NCBI GenBank assembly: GCA_963664625.1 | Contig: OY761541.1 | Location: 248,001-312,000, forward strand | From: CBDCFV01 sp963664625 | Lineage (GTDB): Bacteria > Chloroflexota > Dehalococcoidia > Lucifugimonadales > UBA3495 | Direction: 5' to 3' | Length of the DNA: 64,000 nt | In this document: positions 1 to 7,645 of the stretch, piece by piece | Layout: each line of letters starts with the position of its first letter | Numbering within the stretch: position 1 is the first letter of the stretch | Notes under the pieces: generated by a model | Databases searched by the model: none | Told to the model about the DNA's origin: nothing | The model's input: the letters and a program-made list of their open reading frames with translations, nothing else | Program-made: the position numbers and the translations under genes

Positions 1-431
1 GGCACGGTGATTACGGCCTGATTGACCGGTTCGCCGAGCTTGGCCTCCGCGTCCTGCTTTATCTTTTGCAGCACAAAAGACGAAATCTGGGGCGGCGCGT
101 GGGTCTGGCCCGCCATCTCCACGTGGGCGCTGCCGTCGGACCCTTGGACGATTTTATATGGCAGGCGATTGAGGGCCGATGTAATTTCGGGGTCGGTGTA
201 CTTCCGGCCCATGAGCCGCTTGACGGAGAAGAGGGTATTCTCCGGATTGGTGACAGCCTGCCGCTTGGCGATCTGGCCCACATAGCGCTCGCCGGTCTTG
301 GCGTTGACCGCCACCACCGAGGGCGTCAGCCGCGCTCCCTCGGCGTTTTCCACTACGACAGGTTCCCCGGCATCTATCACCGCCGCAACTGAATTGGTAG
401 TACCCAAGTCAATACCCAATACTTTTGCCAT
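1..431 (-). CDS. dnaK: Molecular chaperone DnaK (Hsp70), N-terminal part
   Basis: This is the N-terminal 143 residues of an Hsp70 ATPase; the rest lies beyond the window edge. The start ATG at 431-429 opens MAKVLGIDLGTTNS, the hallmark phosphate-1 loop of the Hsp70 nucleotide-binding domain. Further in, the text LTPSVVAV and GQIAKRQAVTNP is typical DnaK. The family refolds cytosolic proteins with GrpE and DnaJ. It is the last visible gene of the hspR-grpE-dnaK cluster, 38 bases after grpE. The order is unusual, because actinobacterial operons run dnaK-grpE-dnaJ-hspR. Identification is certain; only the length is unknown. Confidence 0.97.
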   Translation of the reverse strand, partial: MAKVLGIDLGTTNSVAAVIDAGEPVVVENAEGARLTPSVVAVNAKTGERYVGQIAKRQAVTNPENTLFSVKRLMGRKYTDPEITSALNRLPYKIVQGSDGSAHVEMAGQTHAPPQISSFVLQKIKQDAEAKLGEPVNQAVITV

Positions 432-469
432 ATCCAGCCTCCTTTGCTGAGGGAGCAATTATTTTCGTT

Positions 470-1039
470 TTACGATTGGGGTTCCCGGGCTACGATTACC
501 TGCGCCGGCTGGATTACCCGGTCCTGCAACCGGTACCCGCCCCGGACAACCTGGATGATGTGGCCTGGGGGATATTCTGTGGTCTCCTCGGTGCCCAGCG
601 CCTCGTGTTCCATAGGGTTGAAGGCGCTGCCTACGCCGTCTATCAACTCCACGCCCTCGGACTCCAAGAGAGTCAGAAGCTTGCGTTGAATCAACTTGAC
701 GCCTTCCAGCCAAGAGGCGTTGGCCTCCGTCTCGTCCAAGTGGTTGATGGCCAAATCCAAGTCTTCCTTGACGGGAAGCATCTTGGTAATCAGGCGGGAA
801 TTGGAAAACTTGCTGATGGATATGCGCTCCTCGTCGGCCCGCCGTTTATAGTTCACCAACTCCGCTTGGGCCCTTTGCGCCACGTCAAGGTTCTGCCTGG
901 CCTCCTGTTGGGCCTCTTCCAAGTCCTTGAGGATGGCTGCGGGTTGGTCTTCCAGCGGCAGGTGGGCGTAGGCCTGGAGCGAGGAGGCGCTTTCAGGCTC
1001 TTCGGGAGGCATCTGCCATTCATTGCTCTCGGTTGTCAT
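470..1039 (-). CDS. grpE: Nucleotide exchange factor GrpE
   Basis: A 189-residue GrpE, the ADP-release factor for DnaK. The acidic N-terminus is followed by a long helical/coiled-coil stretch (about residues 38-90, with NYKRRADEER as the family pattern) and a C-terminal beta domain carrying FNPMEHEAL and the closing VIQPAQVIVAR. I chose ATG at 1039; a TTG two codons upstream is also in frame, and the GGGA box is better spaced for the ATG. It lies between hspR and dnaK and is probably co-transcribed from the promoter upstream of hspR. Confidence 0.96.
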   Translation of the reverse strand: MTTESNEWQMPPEEPESASSLQAYAHLPLEDQPAAILKDLEEAQQEARQNLDVAQRAQAELVNYKRRADEERISISKFSNSRLITKMLPVKEDLDLAINHLDETEANASWLEGVKLIQRKLLTLLESEGVELIDGVGSAFNPMEHEALGTEETTEYPPGHIIQVVRGGYRLQDRVIQPAQVIVAREPQS

Positions 1040-1087
1040 GTTCAATCCCGCAAGTGATGATTAGTCGCCAGCCTGGGTACCGGCCTT

Positions 1088-1567
1088 TCAATCCTCCAAA
1101 GGCAAGCCCACGTCCCTGAACAAAGAGAGTACTTCCTGATCGACGGAGTCCTGGAAGGGGGTGCCTTCGGCGTCGGAGTGCAACCTCTGGCGCAAGGCCA
1201 GCAGACGTTCCACCATGCCCAGTGCGAACTCCACCCCGGCGAGGTTGAGGCCAAGGTTCACGGAAAGGTATTGGATCAGCCGGACACGGCGAAGGTCCTC
1301 ACGTGAGTAAAGGCGCAGCATACCCATGGTGCGGCCGGGGTTTATCAGTCCAAGCCGCTCGTACTTCCGCAAGGTCTGGGGGTGTACGTCGAGCAACCGG
1401 GCCGCAACGCTGATGATGTAGACGCCCTCTATCTGTACCGTCGCGTCCCCAGAGGTCTCTCGCGATGTCTCCGGTTGGGCCAAGGGAGAATCCTTTGTCG
1501 GTGACGGAGGAGGCGCGTCGGGGACCCTTGTTTCACGCTGCGCTCCGGTCCTGGGCCTCTGGTACAT
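1088..1567 (-). CDS. hspR: MerR-family heat-shock repressor HspR-like
   Basis: A 159-residue MerR-type winged-helix regulator. After a disordered Pro/Ser-rich leader (residues 1-45) comes the DNA-binding domain: VYIISVAARLLDVHPQTLR, then KYERLGLINPGRT and LRLYSREDLRRV, closely matching HspR. HspR proteins repress the dnaK operon by binding HAIR repeats and need DnaK as co-repressor. The start at 1567 has GGAGAGG six bases upstream; an in-frame ATG at 1615 has no good ribosome site. Being first gene of the operon fits autoregulation. No perfect HAIR palindrome is visible upstream, so the operator remains unassigned. Confidence 0.9.
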   Translation of the reverse strand: MYQRPRTGAQRETRVPDAPPPSPTKDSPLAQPETSRETSGDATVQIEGVYIISVAARLLDVHPQTLRKYERLGLINPGRTMGMLRLYSREDLRRVRLIQYLSVNLGLNLAGVEFALGMVERLLALRQRLHSDAEGTPFQDSVDQEVLSLFRDVGLPLED

Positions 1568-1644
1568 CGGTCGCCTCTCCAAGTCAGCAATGCCGACGGA
1601 TACCAATGGGGTCATGTGCTTTACCGCCAGTCTACTTGGGTCGT

Positions 1645-1673
1645 ATAATACACATTGATACGAAGCGTGTCAA
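1645..1673 (-). promoter_or_regulatory. Sigma-70-like promoter of hspR-grpE-dnaK
   Basis: On the minus strand a perfect -35 TTGACA (1673-1668) and a -10 TATTAT (1650-1645) are separated by exactly 17 bases. Predicted transcription start is near 1638, about 70 bases ahead of the hspR ATG. It overlaps the plus-strand promoter nearly completely, so the two cannot be occupied together. Confidence 0.75.
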
Positions 1674-1683
1674 GTTGTATAAT
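1655..1683 (+). promoter_or_regulatory. Sigma-70-like promoter of the zinc-ribbon gene
   Basis: TTGATA (1655-1660), a 17-base spacer and a consensus TATAAT (1678-1683) on the plus strand. Transcription would start near 1690, some 45 bases before the GTG start at 1735. An ACTCAAG half-site, matching one arm of the HspR HAIR consensus, lies at 1696-1702 just after the start point. Confidence 0.75.
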
Positions 1684-1734
1684 GTCAGGCGAGTTACTCA
1701 AGCCAATACGGACCATCGCTGAAGGAGGTGCGCT

Positions 1735-1917
1735 GTGTTAATCAAATTCAAGTTCTGCCCCAAGTGCCACGGCGACCTTTACCTGGCCGAGGACATCTTC
1801 GGGAAGTACGTAAGCTGCCTGCAATGCGGCTTCCTGAAGGACCTGCCGGAGGAAAGGCCGGAAGAGCGGGAAATGGTCCATGCCGGCGGTCCCGGTCCGT
1901 CGAGTGAAGCAGCCTGA
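1735..1917 (+). CDS. Small zinc-ribbon protein
   Basis: A 60-residue protein with two CxxC knuckles (Cys8, Cys11 and Cys28, Cys31) 17 residues apart, a complete four-cysteine zinc ribbon, followed by a charged Glu/Arg tail. GTG start with GGAGG seven bases upstream. It is transcribed divergently from the heat-shock operon and has its own consensus promoter. No named family is recognisable; such stand-alone ribbons often bind nucleic acid or act as redox-sensitive adaptors, which is only inference here. Confidence 0.8.
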   Translation: MLIKFKFCPKCHGDLYLAEDIFGKYVSCLQCGFLKDLPEERPEEREMVHAGGPGPSSEAA

Positions 1918-1928
1918 CCGCCCACAGG

Positions 1929-1962
1929 AAACGGGGCCGCTCAAGACATGGCAGCCCCGTTT
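1929..1962. terminator. Convergent hairpin terminator
   Basis: Stem AAACGGGGC (1929-1937) pairs with GCCCCGTTT (1954-1962), loop 16 bases, ending in a short T run on the plus strand. It follows the zinc-ribbon gene by 11 bases. Confidence 0.6.
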
Positions 1963-1976
1963 GCCTGAATACACCC

Positions 1977-1998
1977 AAGGCAACCACAACGGTTGCCT
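1977..1998. terminator. Second hairpin between convergent genes
   Basis: Eight-base stem AGGCAACC/GGTTGCCT with a five-base loop, located 18 bases past the stop of the minus-strand molybdopterin gene. There is no clear U tract, so it may be a stabilising 3-prime structure rather than a true terminator. Confidence 0.4.
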
Positions 1999-2016
1999 CC
2001 ACGGCATGATGGGAGG

Positions 2017-2694
2017 CTAACGAGTCAACTCGGGCCAGAACCTCTCTTCGCACCAAGGATCACCGTTGTTGTTGTACCCGCGCTGCTCCCAGAACCCCGG
2101 AGCGTCTTCCGCCATGAACTCGATGCCGTTGACCCACTTGGCGCTCTTCCACCCGTAGCGGCTGGGCACTATCAACCGCAAGGGCCAGCCGTGTCCTTCG
2201 CCGAGTACCTCCCCGTTGTGCTTGTGCACCAGCAGCCCCTCATCTATCACCAAGTCCAAAGGAAGGTTGGCGCTGTAGCCGCCGAAGCAATGGGCCATCA
2301 AGAACCGGGCCTCTGGCTTGGGTTGGGCCAGATCAGCCAGGGCGGACACCGGTATGCCCTCCCAGGTATTGTCCAAGCAACTCCACTGGGTGACGCAATG
2401 GAAGTCGGCGGTGACAGTAGTCCAGCCAAGGTTGGCGAATTGCTCCCAGGACAACTCCATTTCCTGGGCGACCAAACCGAACACCCGCATCTTCCATGTA
2501 TCCATGTTAATCTTGGGAGTGGAACCGTAGGTCAGGACCGGGAATTTCTTGGTCAGGAACTGCCCCGGCGGGACTCTTTCACCCATTCCTTGGTCCGGCG
2601 CGTTCTTGATCTGGTCGGGCCGCTTCAATTGGCACCTCTGTCGCTTGGGGTTTGCTGATGGGGAGACATAAAGCTCTGGTTCAGCCAGTTTCAA
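2017..2694 (-). CDS. Molybdopterin-dependent oxidoreductase (sulfite-oxidase fold)
   Basis: A 225-residue protein covering the oxidoreductase molybdopterin-binding domain. FHCVTQWS contains the cysteine (about residue 100) that ligates molybdenum in sulfite-oxidase-family enzymes. GGYSANLPL, EVLGEGHGWPLRLIVP and GWKSAKWVNGIEF are the other conserved blocks of the short YuiH/YedY-like branch. There is no Tat signal and no heme or dimerisation domain, so it appears cytosolic and minimal; the electron partner and substrate cannot be named. The start is a TTG with AAGG upstream; no ATG is available in frame. It lies 49 bases downstream of selD, probably in one transcript. Confidence 0.88.
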   Translation of the reverse strand: MKLAEPELYVSPSANPKRQRCQLKRPDQIKNAPDQGMGERVPPGQFLTKKFPVLTYGSTPKINMDTWKMRVFGLVAQEMELSWEQFANLGWTTVTADFHCVTQWSCLDNTWEGIPVSALADLAQPKPEARFLMAHCFGGYSANLPLDLVIDEGLLVHKHNGEVLGEGHGWPLRLIVPSRYGWKSAKWVNGIEFMAEDAPGFWEQRGYNNNGDPWCEERFWPELTR

Positions 2695-2743
2695 TGTTAG
2701 CCTTGGGGTATGGGAGTGTCAAACGGGACTGCGACACGCAGAT

Positions 2744-3790
2744 TTACGGCTCCACCCGAATCTTCCCCGTCGCTCCATCGATAATCTCACCGACTAACGC
2801 AGCCGCCGGCGTGCCCGCGCTTTCCAGTCGTTCCAACAGTTCGTCCAGCTTGGAACCGGGGACCGAAATGAGCAGCCCGCCGGAAGTCTGGGCGTCGCAC
2901 ATCAACAGCCGCTGCTGCTCTGTCAGGTCATCGTGCCATTGGGCCACATCGGCAACGCTGTGCAGGTTGCGGTGGGTCCCTCCGGGAACAACGCCCTGCT
3001 CCAGCAGGTCCCAAGTCCCGGGCAGTACCGGGACCTCACCGAATTTCAACCGCGCCGCAACTCCGCTGCCCCGCACCATCGACCGTAAGTGCCCCATCAG
3101 CCCGAATCCGGTGATGTCGGTGCAGGCGTTCACCCCCACCGCCATCATGGCCTCTGAAGCATCCCGATTCAGGGTGGCCATGGTGTCAACGGCCCCTTGC
3201 AGTACGTCGGAGTCCACCTTCTGCTGCTTCTGTCCGGTGGTGATTATGCCGGTGCCGATGGGCTTGGTCAGGACTAATTTATCGCCGGGACGGGCGCCGG
3301 CGTTGGTGACTTCCTGTCCCGGATGGACCACTCCCACCACTGAGAGGCCGTACTTGGGCTCAGGGTCGTCTACGGTGTGGCCGCCTACGATGAGACAGTC
3401 GGCCTCGGCGGCCTTGGCATACCCCCCTTGCAGAACGTCGCCCAGCTTCTCCTGGGCCAGATCGGCGGGGAAAGCCACCACGTTCAGGGCCACGAGAGGC
3501 TTGCCTCCCATAGCATAAACGTCGCTCAACGAGTTGGCGGCGGCAATCAACCCGAAGTCGTAGGGGTCGTCGGTGATGGGCGTGAAAAAGTCCACCGTCA
3601 GGATCAAGGCGGTATCGTCGTTGATCCGGTAGACCGCCGCATCGTCTCCGGTATTGTTGCCGACCAGTAGATTGGGATGAGTTATCAGGGGCAACTTACT
3701 CAGGACCTGGCCCAGGTCCTCAAGACTAAGCTTGCCTGCTCAACCCGCGCAGTGGGACAGTTCGGTGAGACGGACTTCGCTGCTTTGCAT
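2744..3790 (-). CDS. selD: Selenide, water dikinase SelD, itself a selenoprotein (UGA = Sec17)
   Basis: SelD makes selenophosphate from selenide and ATP, the selenium donor for selenocysteine. A simple ORF search stops at 3694, but upstream the same frame continues through TGA at 3742-3740 to an ATG at 3788-3790 with AAAGGA five bases ahead. The read-through N-terminus is MQSSEVRLTELSHCAG-U-AGKLSLEDL. This aligns with the SelD active-site loop (Cys or Sec followed by a conserved Lys). Downstream are VDFFTPITDDP, VGGHTVDDPEPKYG and the ADITGFGLMGH-like block, giving a complete 348-residue protein. A hairpin right after the UGA fits a bacterial SECIS. The genome should therefore carry selA, selB and selC. 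Confidence 0.92.
3695..3730 (-). promoter_or_regulatory. Putative bacterial SECIS element in selD
   Basis: On the minus strand, starting 19 bases after the UGA, AGGACCTGG and CCAGGTCCT (3720-3702) form a perfect stem closing on a tiny G-rich apical loop. An outer CTTA/TAAG pair (3730-3727 with 3698-3695) extends it. The UGA-to-loop distance, about 27 bases, is within the known 16-37 base range for SelB-dependent bacterial SECIS elements. Confidence 0.8.
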
Positions 3791-3821
3791 AGTCATCCTT
3801 TATCAAATGTTTCGCGCGGGG

Positions 3822-3827
3822 ATTATA
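3822..3827 (-). promoter_or_regulatory. Candidate -10 box for selD
   Basis: A consensus TATAAT on the minus strand 32 bases ahead of the selD ATG. No good -35 hexamer is seen because the upstream terminator occupies that position. Confidence 0.45.
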
Positions 3828-3835
3828 TCATCATT

Positions 3836-3868
3836 AAAAAAGCCCGCCCCCTGAGGGAACGGGCGGAG
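3836..3868 (-). terminator. Rho-independent terminator after the small zinc protein gene
   Basis: Read on the minus strand, CCGCCC (3866-3861) pairs with GGGCGG (3849-3844) and is followed by GCTTTTTTAA. It separates the small zinc protein transcript from selD. Confidence 0.7.
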
Positions 3869-3963
3869 ACTGGTGACGCGAGGTCTGCAATAATCGATCG
3901 GGGCGGGCAGCCGGGCCGGCTTTTGCAACAGTCCGAACAACCCGACCCGTTTGACGGCTACCC

Positions 3964-4140
3964 TCAGTAGTCCCTGTCAACCTCGGTAATGGAGTTTTGA
4001 AATTCCCGGACCTCTTGGCAGTACTGGCAAACACCCTTGCTCACCGGCCCTTGGGCCGTGTCTATAATCCAGTAGTGCCGACAGGTTATCACGGGTTCCG
4101 CCTCGACTATTGCTACCGCCATGTCATGTTGTAGGACCAT
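3964..4140 (-). CDS. Small zinc-binding protein (CRHYW...CQYC type)
   Basis: A 58-residue protein with a strong ribosome site (AGGAGGG seven to eight bases before the ATG at 4140). Residues 20-50 read CRHYWIIDTAQGPVSKGVCQ and YCQEVREFQNS, giving Cys-x-His and Cys-x-x-Cys ligands for one metal. I recognise this arrangement (C-R-H-x-W, G-x-C-x-x-C, F-x-N-S) from short uncharacterised proteins common in Chloroflexota, from memory only. Function unknown. A terminator follows about 100 bases downstream. An upstream TTGACC/TATACC pair (16-base spacer) could be its promoter. Confidence 0.75.
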   Translation of the reverse strand: MVLQHDMAVAIVEAEPVITCRHYWIIDTAQGPVSKGVCQYCQEVREFQNSITEVDRDY

Positions 4141-4310
4141 CCCACACCCTCCTGGGTCAACCCCGTAAGAATTGGATAGAATATTGCAACCTGACGGTAT
4201 AGGCAGGGTTGCCTGCGGGTCAATGATATTAGAAGACAGTTTTATACAAATTTTAAACTTTAGCAAAGATTCGCTGTGGCGGAAGGCGATAGAGCCTTGA
4301 GGAGTTGGAT

Positions 4311-5321
4311 ATGACAACGCGACTGGAGTCCTGGCTGGCATTGACGGAAGAGGAAGCCCTTGTGCCGGATATGCCAATTTGCGATCCTCACCATCACTTC
4401 TGGGACCGTGCAGACGGGCGTTACTTCTTGGATGAGTTGCTGAAAGATACGGGGTCTGGCCACCGGGTGGCGCAGACGGTGTTCATCGAGTGCCGGTCGA
4501 TGTACCGGCAGGATGGCCCGGCGGAGATGCGACCTGTGGGCGAAACCGAGTTCGTCCAGGGCATCGCCGCGCAAAGCGCCGGCGGCCAGTACGGGCCAAC
4601 GGTGGTGGCGGCAGGGATAGTCTCCAACGCCGACCTGTCCCTGGGAGACGCGGTCCGCCCGGTGCTGGAGGCCCACGCGGTTGCGGGCAGCGGCCGGTTC
4701 CGGGGCATAAGGTACAGCGCAGCTTGGGACCCCAGCCCGGAGATTACCAGCGCCAGAGCGATGCGGCAGGGCCTGTTGTCGGACGGCAAGTTCCGGGAGG
4801 GCATAGCCGTGTTGCAAAACATGGGCCTCAGCTTCGACGCCGTCGTATACCATCCGCAGTTGCCTGAACTGGCGGACCTGGCGGGGGCGTTTCCAGACTT
4901 GACAATCATCCTCAACCACGTAGGGCGTCCGTTGGGCATCGGCCCCTATGCGGGCCGCCGCGACGAGGTGCTGGAAGACTGGAAGAAAGGTATAGACGCG
5001 GTGGCGGAGCACCCCAACGTGGTGGTGAAAGTCGGGGGACTGGGCAACGCCATCAGCGGGTTCGACTGGCACCAGAGGCCCTTTCCACCAGGGTCGAACG
5101 AGGTGGCGCGAGCGGCGGCGCCATACTACCTGTACTGCATCGAGAAGTTCGGCCCGGACCGGTGCATGTTCGAGAGCAACTTCCCGGTGGACAAGGAGTC
5201 CTACTCATACACCGTTTGCTGGAACGCGTTCAAGCGGCTGACCCGGGACTTCTCCGCCACGGAGCAGGCCGACCTGTTCCACAACACCGCTGCCAGGGCG
5301 TACCGGTTGCCGACGGTGTGA
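4311..5321 (+). CDS. Amidohydrolase family 2 (TIM-barrel metal hydrolase)
   Basis: A 336-residue amidohydrolase-2 protein. CDPHHHFW near residues 24-31 supplies the HxH metal ligands after strand 1. ILNHVGRPLG and the late FESNFPVD block (with the terminal Asp/Asn region) are typical of the lactonase/decarboxylase branch that includes 2-pyrone-4,6-dicarboxylate lactonase. GAGGAG six bases before ATG 4311 fixes the start; a TTG two codons earlier is less likely. The likely role is hydrolysis of a lactone or decarboxylation of an aromatic-derived acid; the substrate is unknown. It appears monocistronic. Confidence 0.85.
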   Translation: MTTRLESWLALTEEEALVPDMPICDPHHHFWDRADGRYFLDELLKDTGSGHRVAQTVFIECRSMYRQDGPAEMRPVGETEFVQGIAAQSAGGQYGPTVVAAGIVSNADLSLGDAVRPVLEAHAVAGSGRFRGIRYSAAWDPSPEITSARAMRQGLLSDGKFREGIAVLQNMGLSFDAVVYHPQLPELADLAGAFPDLTIILNHVGRPLGIGPYAGRRDEVLEDWKKGIDAVAEHPNVVVKVGGLGNAISGFDWHQRPFPPGSNEVARAAAPYYLYCIEKFGPDRCMFESNFPVDKESYSYTVCWNAFKRLTRDFSATEQADLFHNTAARAYRLPTV

Positions 5322-5448
5322 CAGATGGCGGGATACATACAAAGAATCGCGTGTTAGAATCAGAGCCAACGAACAAAAGCTACACAAGCCAAAGGACAAC
5401 GGAGTCCACAGGGTTGGAGTCATTTAACCCCTTTGGGGAGTTCATCAG

Positions 5449-5634
5449 ATGGTCACAAGCGACGGGGAACGGATTGCGCGGATTGAAGGCATCATTGAAG
5501 AACTTCGCAACCGTATGAGTTCGCTGGAAAATCGGATGAACGCCATCGAAAACCGGATGAACGTTCAAATCGGACTGACCGTGGCAATGTGGCTCAGCAT
5601 GGTTGGTTTCTTCGTAGCGTTGTTGCTACGGTAG
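5449..5634 (+). CDS. Tiny coiled-coil membrane protein, copy 1
   Basis: A 61-residue protein: a charged amphipathic N-terminus (residues 1-22), a short heptad coiled coil with three NRM-containing repeats (RNRMSSL, ENRMNAI, ENRMNVQ), then one transmembrane helix (about 42-60) ending in LLLR. GGGGAG precedes the ATG. The next gene is a close paralogue starting 225 bases later. Function unknown; the layout suggests a self-assembling membrane-anchored coiled coil. Confidence 0.75.
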   Translation: MVTSDGERIARIEGIIEELRNRMSSLENRMNAIENRMNVQIGLTVAMWLSMVGFFVALLLR

Positions 5635-5673
5635 GAACGCGGGCATTCAGGGTCTTCTTGAGGAATTCAGCAA

Positions 5674-5841
5674 ATGTTTACAAGTGACGGGGAAAGGATA
5701 GCGAGGCTGGAAGGCATCATTGAAGAACTCCGAAACCGTATGACCGCCATCGAAAATCGGATGAACGTTCAAATCGGTCTGAATGTTGCCATGTGGGTCA
5801 GCATTGTAGGCCTCCTCGTGACTATTATACTTCGGCAGTGA
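5674..5841 (+). CDS. Tiny coiled-coil membrane protein, copy 2
   Basis: A 55-residue paralogue of the preceding gene: start MFTSDGERIARLEGIIEEL, then RNRMTAIENRMNVQ and a membrane helix ending IILRQ. It lacks exactly one heptad relative to copy 1, so copy number of the seven-residue unit differs. GAGGAAT precedes the ATG. DNA identity between the copies is high, with scattered third-position changes, indicating an older duplication maintained as protein. Confidence 0.72.
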   Translation: MFTSDGERIARLEGIIEELRNRMTAIENRMNVQIGLNVAMWVSIVGLLVTIILRQ

Positions 5842-5931
5842 CGCCGGCACTCACTTGGATACGTTCGTTAGCCGTAGTATCTTCCTCTGTGAGGTGAGAC
5901 TACGTCCTGGCGACCCGGGAAGTTACCAGGG

Positions 5932-6819
5932 CTATGGCCCGGTCACCGGCAGGGTTGGGTATGATGGAGAGGTGGGGAAGGGGTTGTCTGGGTCTACCCG
6001 GCGCATAAGGTAGGCTTCGGATGACATAATCCGGTCGGTCTGAGCAGGAAAGTCTTCAAAGCGGTCGGCGAAGGCGCGAATGAGCCGCCCCGAAAGGTTT
6101 CCGCAGGCGTCGCTGCCCAAGAATACAACCAACTGGGCTGCCCGTTCTATGGATGCCCCCTGGCCCGACGTTACCTGCACTCCACGCTCGTACATGGCCA
6201 TGTCTCCGACCTCCAGAGCGCGGTCACGGTTCTCCTCCCACATGCGGGTGTGGATGGACCCTGGGCTGATGGCGTTGACCGTGATGGGCGTGTCCGCCAA
6301 CTCCAGGGCCAGGTTTTCAGTGAGATTGGTGATGCCCATCTTGGCGACCTCGTAGGCGGTGACGTTGGGGCCGCCCACGCCGGACATGTTGACGATGCGT
6401 CCGGCGCCCCGTTCCAGCATGTGGGGGATGACCGCCCGGCAGCCGTAGAACGTGCCGAGGATGTGGATGGCGATGGTCCGCTCCCACTCGTCTGGATCGT
6501 TTTCCCATAGTCGTCCCACCGGCCCCAGGTTGCCGGCGTTGTTGACCATAACGTCGATGGCGCCGAACCGTTCCAGCGTGCTCGCTACGGCGTTGTCGAC
6601 CTGCTGACGGCTGGTGACGTCGGCAATCACGGTATGTACGTCACTTCCGTGGCGGGCGGTGATGGTCTCCGCCGTGTCCCTGAGTTCCGACTCGGTGCGC
6701 GCTGCCAATGCCAGTCTCGCGCCTTCAGCCGCATAGGCTAGGGCGATGGCCTGCCCAATGCCACGCCCTCCGCCGGTTATCAACGCTACACGTCCTTCAA
6801 ACTTTCGTTGGTGCGCCAT
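5932..6819 (-). CDS. Short-chain dehydrogenase/reductase
   Basis: A 295-residue SDR. The N-terminal Rossmann motif is TGGGRGIGQA, NNAG follows at about residue 90, and the catalytic set is Ser in NMSGVGG plus YEVAK (YxxxK). It ends with a C-terminal extension of about 50 residues beyond the core. The start at 6819 has AGGAGG five bases upstream; the longer frame to 6927 is not supported. It oxidises or reduces an unknown alcohol or ketone with NAD(P). It is divergent from the HD-domain gene with about 90 bases between them. Confidence 0.9.
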   Translation of the reverse strand: MAHQRKFEGRVALITGGGRGIGQAIALAYAAEGARLALAARTESELRDTAETITARHGSDVHTVIADVTSRQQVDNAVASTLERFGAIDVMVNNAGNLGPVGRLWENDPDEWERTIAIHILGTFYGCRAVIPHMLERGAGRIVNMSGVGGPNVTAYEVAKMGITNLTENLALELADTPITVNAISPGSIHTRMWEENRDRALEVGDMAMYERGVQVTSGQGASIERAAQLVVFLGSDACGNLSGRLIRAFADRFEDFPAQTDRIMSSEAYLMRRVDPDNPFPTSPSYPTLPVTGP

Positions 6820-6909
6820 AGCTGCCTCCTGCTTCATGTTGCCGATATTTCGATGAGAGGATAACCCGGTGGTACAATTCAGGCCATACCTTACACAAGG
6901 AGACCTGAT

Positions 6910-7521
6910 ATGGCGGAACACAGCCAACTATCCGTGGACTCGAACACGACCGTTTCCTTCACCAGCATGGCAGCGGGAAACCAGGAAGACTACGACCTGC
7001 TGGACCGCTTGGAATCGGAGTTCGCCGCGGGCACAGCGGACCGGGTGCTGGAGCAACTGAAGGGCCTGGCAGGCTCCTTGGCGGGCTACCAAGTTGACCG
7101 GTTAGAGCACTCGTTGCAGAGCGCCACCCGCGCTTACCGGGACGGCGCAGAGGAAGAGATGGTTGTGGCCGCTCTGCTCCACGACGTGGGTGACCTGCTG
7201 GCCCCGGAGAACCACAGCGAGATGGCGGCGGCGGTCCTGCGTCCCTACGTGTCGGAACGCACCTACTGGATAGTGCGGCATCACGGCCTGTTCCAGTCCT
7301 ACTATTTCGCCCATTTCCGGGGCGGCGACCGAAACGCGAGAGACCGTTTCAAAAACCATCCTTGGTACCAAGACGCCGTGGACTTCTGCCACCGCTGGGA
7401 CCAACCGTCCTTCGACCCGGCCTACGAGTCTCTGGACCTGGAGTTCTTCGAACCCATGGTCCGCCGGGTGTTCGCCCGCGCCCCGTTCAGCATGTCCAAC
7501 GACCGGGATCGGGTGATGTAG
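6910..7521 (+). CDS. HD-domain protein (phosphohydrolase/PhnZ-like oxygenase fold)
   Basis: A 203-residue helical protein with HD-superfamily metal ligands: H in RLEHSLQ (about residue 63), LLHDVGD (HD pair near 92-93), H in PENHSEMAA and H-H in IVRHHGLF, then D in HRWDQPSFD. This His-rich set resembles the diiron HD oxygenases (PhnZ, MIOX-like) rather than simple nucleotidases, but the assignment rests on motif spacing only. AAGGAG precedes the ATG. It shares its promoter region with the divergent SDR. Confidence 0.75.
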   Translation: MAEHSQLSVDSNTTVSFTSMAAGNQEDYDLLDRLESEFAAGTADRVLEQLKGLAGSLAGYQVDRLEHSLQSATRAYRDGAEEEMVVAALLHDVGDLLAPENHSEMAAAVLRPYVSERTYWIVRHHGLFQSYYFAHFRGGDRNARDRFKNHPWYQDAVDFCHRWDQPSFDPAYESLDLEFFEPMVRRVFARAPFSMSNDRDRVM

Positions 7522-7546
7522 GGTGGGTTTGGGAGGAAGGAAAAGG

Positions 7547-7577
7547 CGAGGGGTTGCCCGGTGTGGGCAACCCCTCG
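7547..7577. terminator. Perfect 13-bp hairpin between convergent genes
   Basis: CGAGGGGTTGCCC pairs perfectly with GGGCAACCCCTCG across a five-base loop. On the minus strand it runs into CCTTTTCC, so it best terminates the alpha/beta hydrolase gene, but it would also serve the HD gene ending at 7521. Confidence 0.75.
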
Positions 7578-7594
7578 TTGATGACTGAAACTCA

Positions 7595-7622
7595 TGGATT
7601 CCCGCCTGCGCGGGAATGACCA
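7595..7622. repeat. Dispersed palindromic repeat, copy 1
   Basis: TGGATTCCCGC, CTGC, GCGGGAATGACC: an inverted repeat with ATTCCCGC/GCGGGAAT arms. The same element recurs at 11353, 30264, 34299, 36741, 61252 and 61320. Confidence 0.85.
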
Positions 7623-7645
7623 TCGTGGTGGGCCGCGTTGCTCCC

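Noticed and set aside
1635..1702. Possible HspR HAIR operator (CTTGGGT at 1635 and ACTCAAG at 1696)
   Set aside because: The arms are 54 bases apart instead of seven, so this is not a true HAIR palindrome; only the half-site is mentioned.
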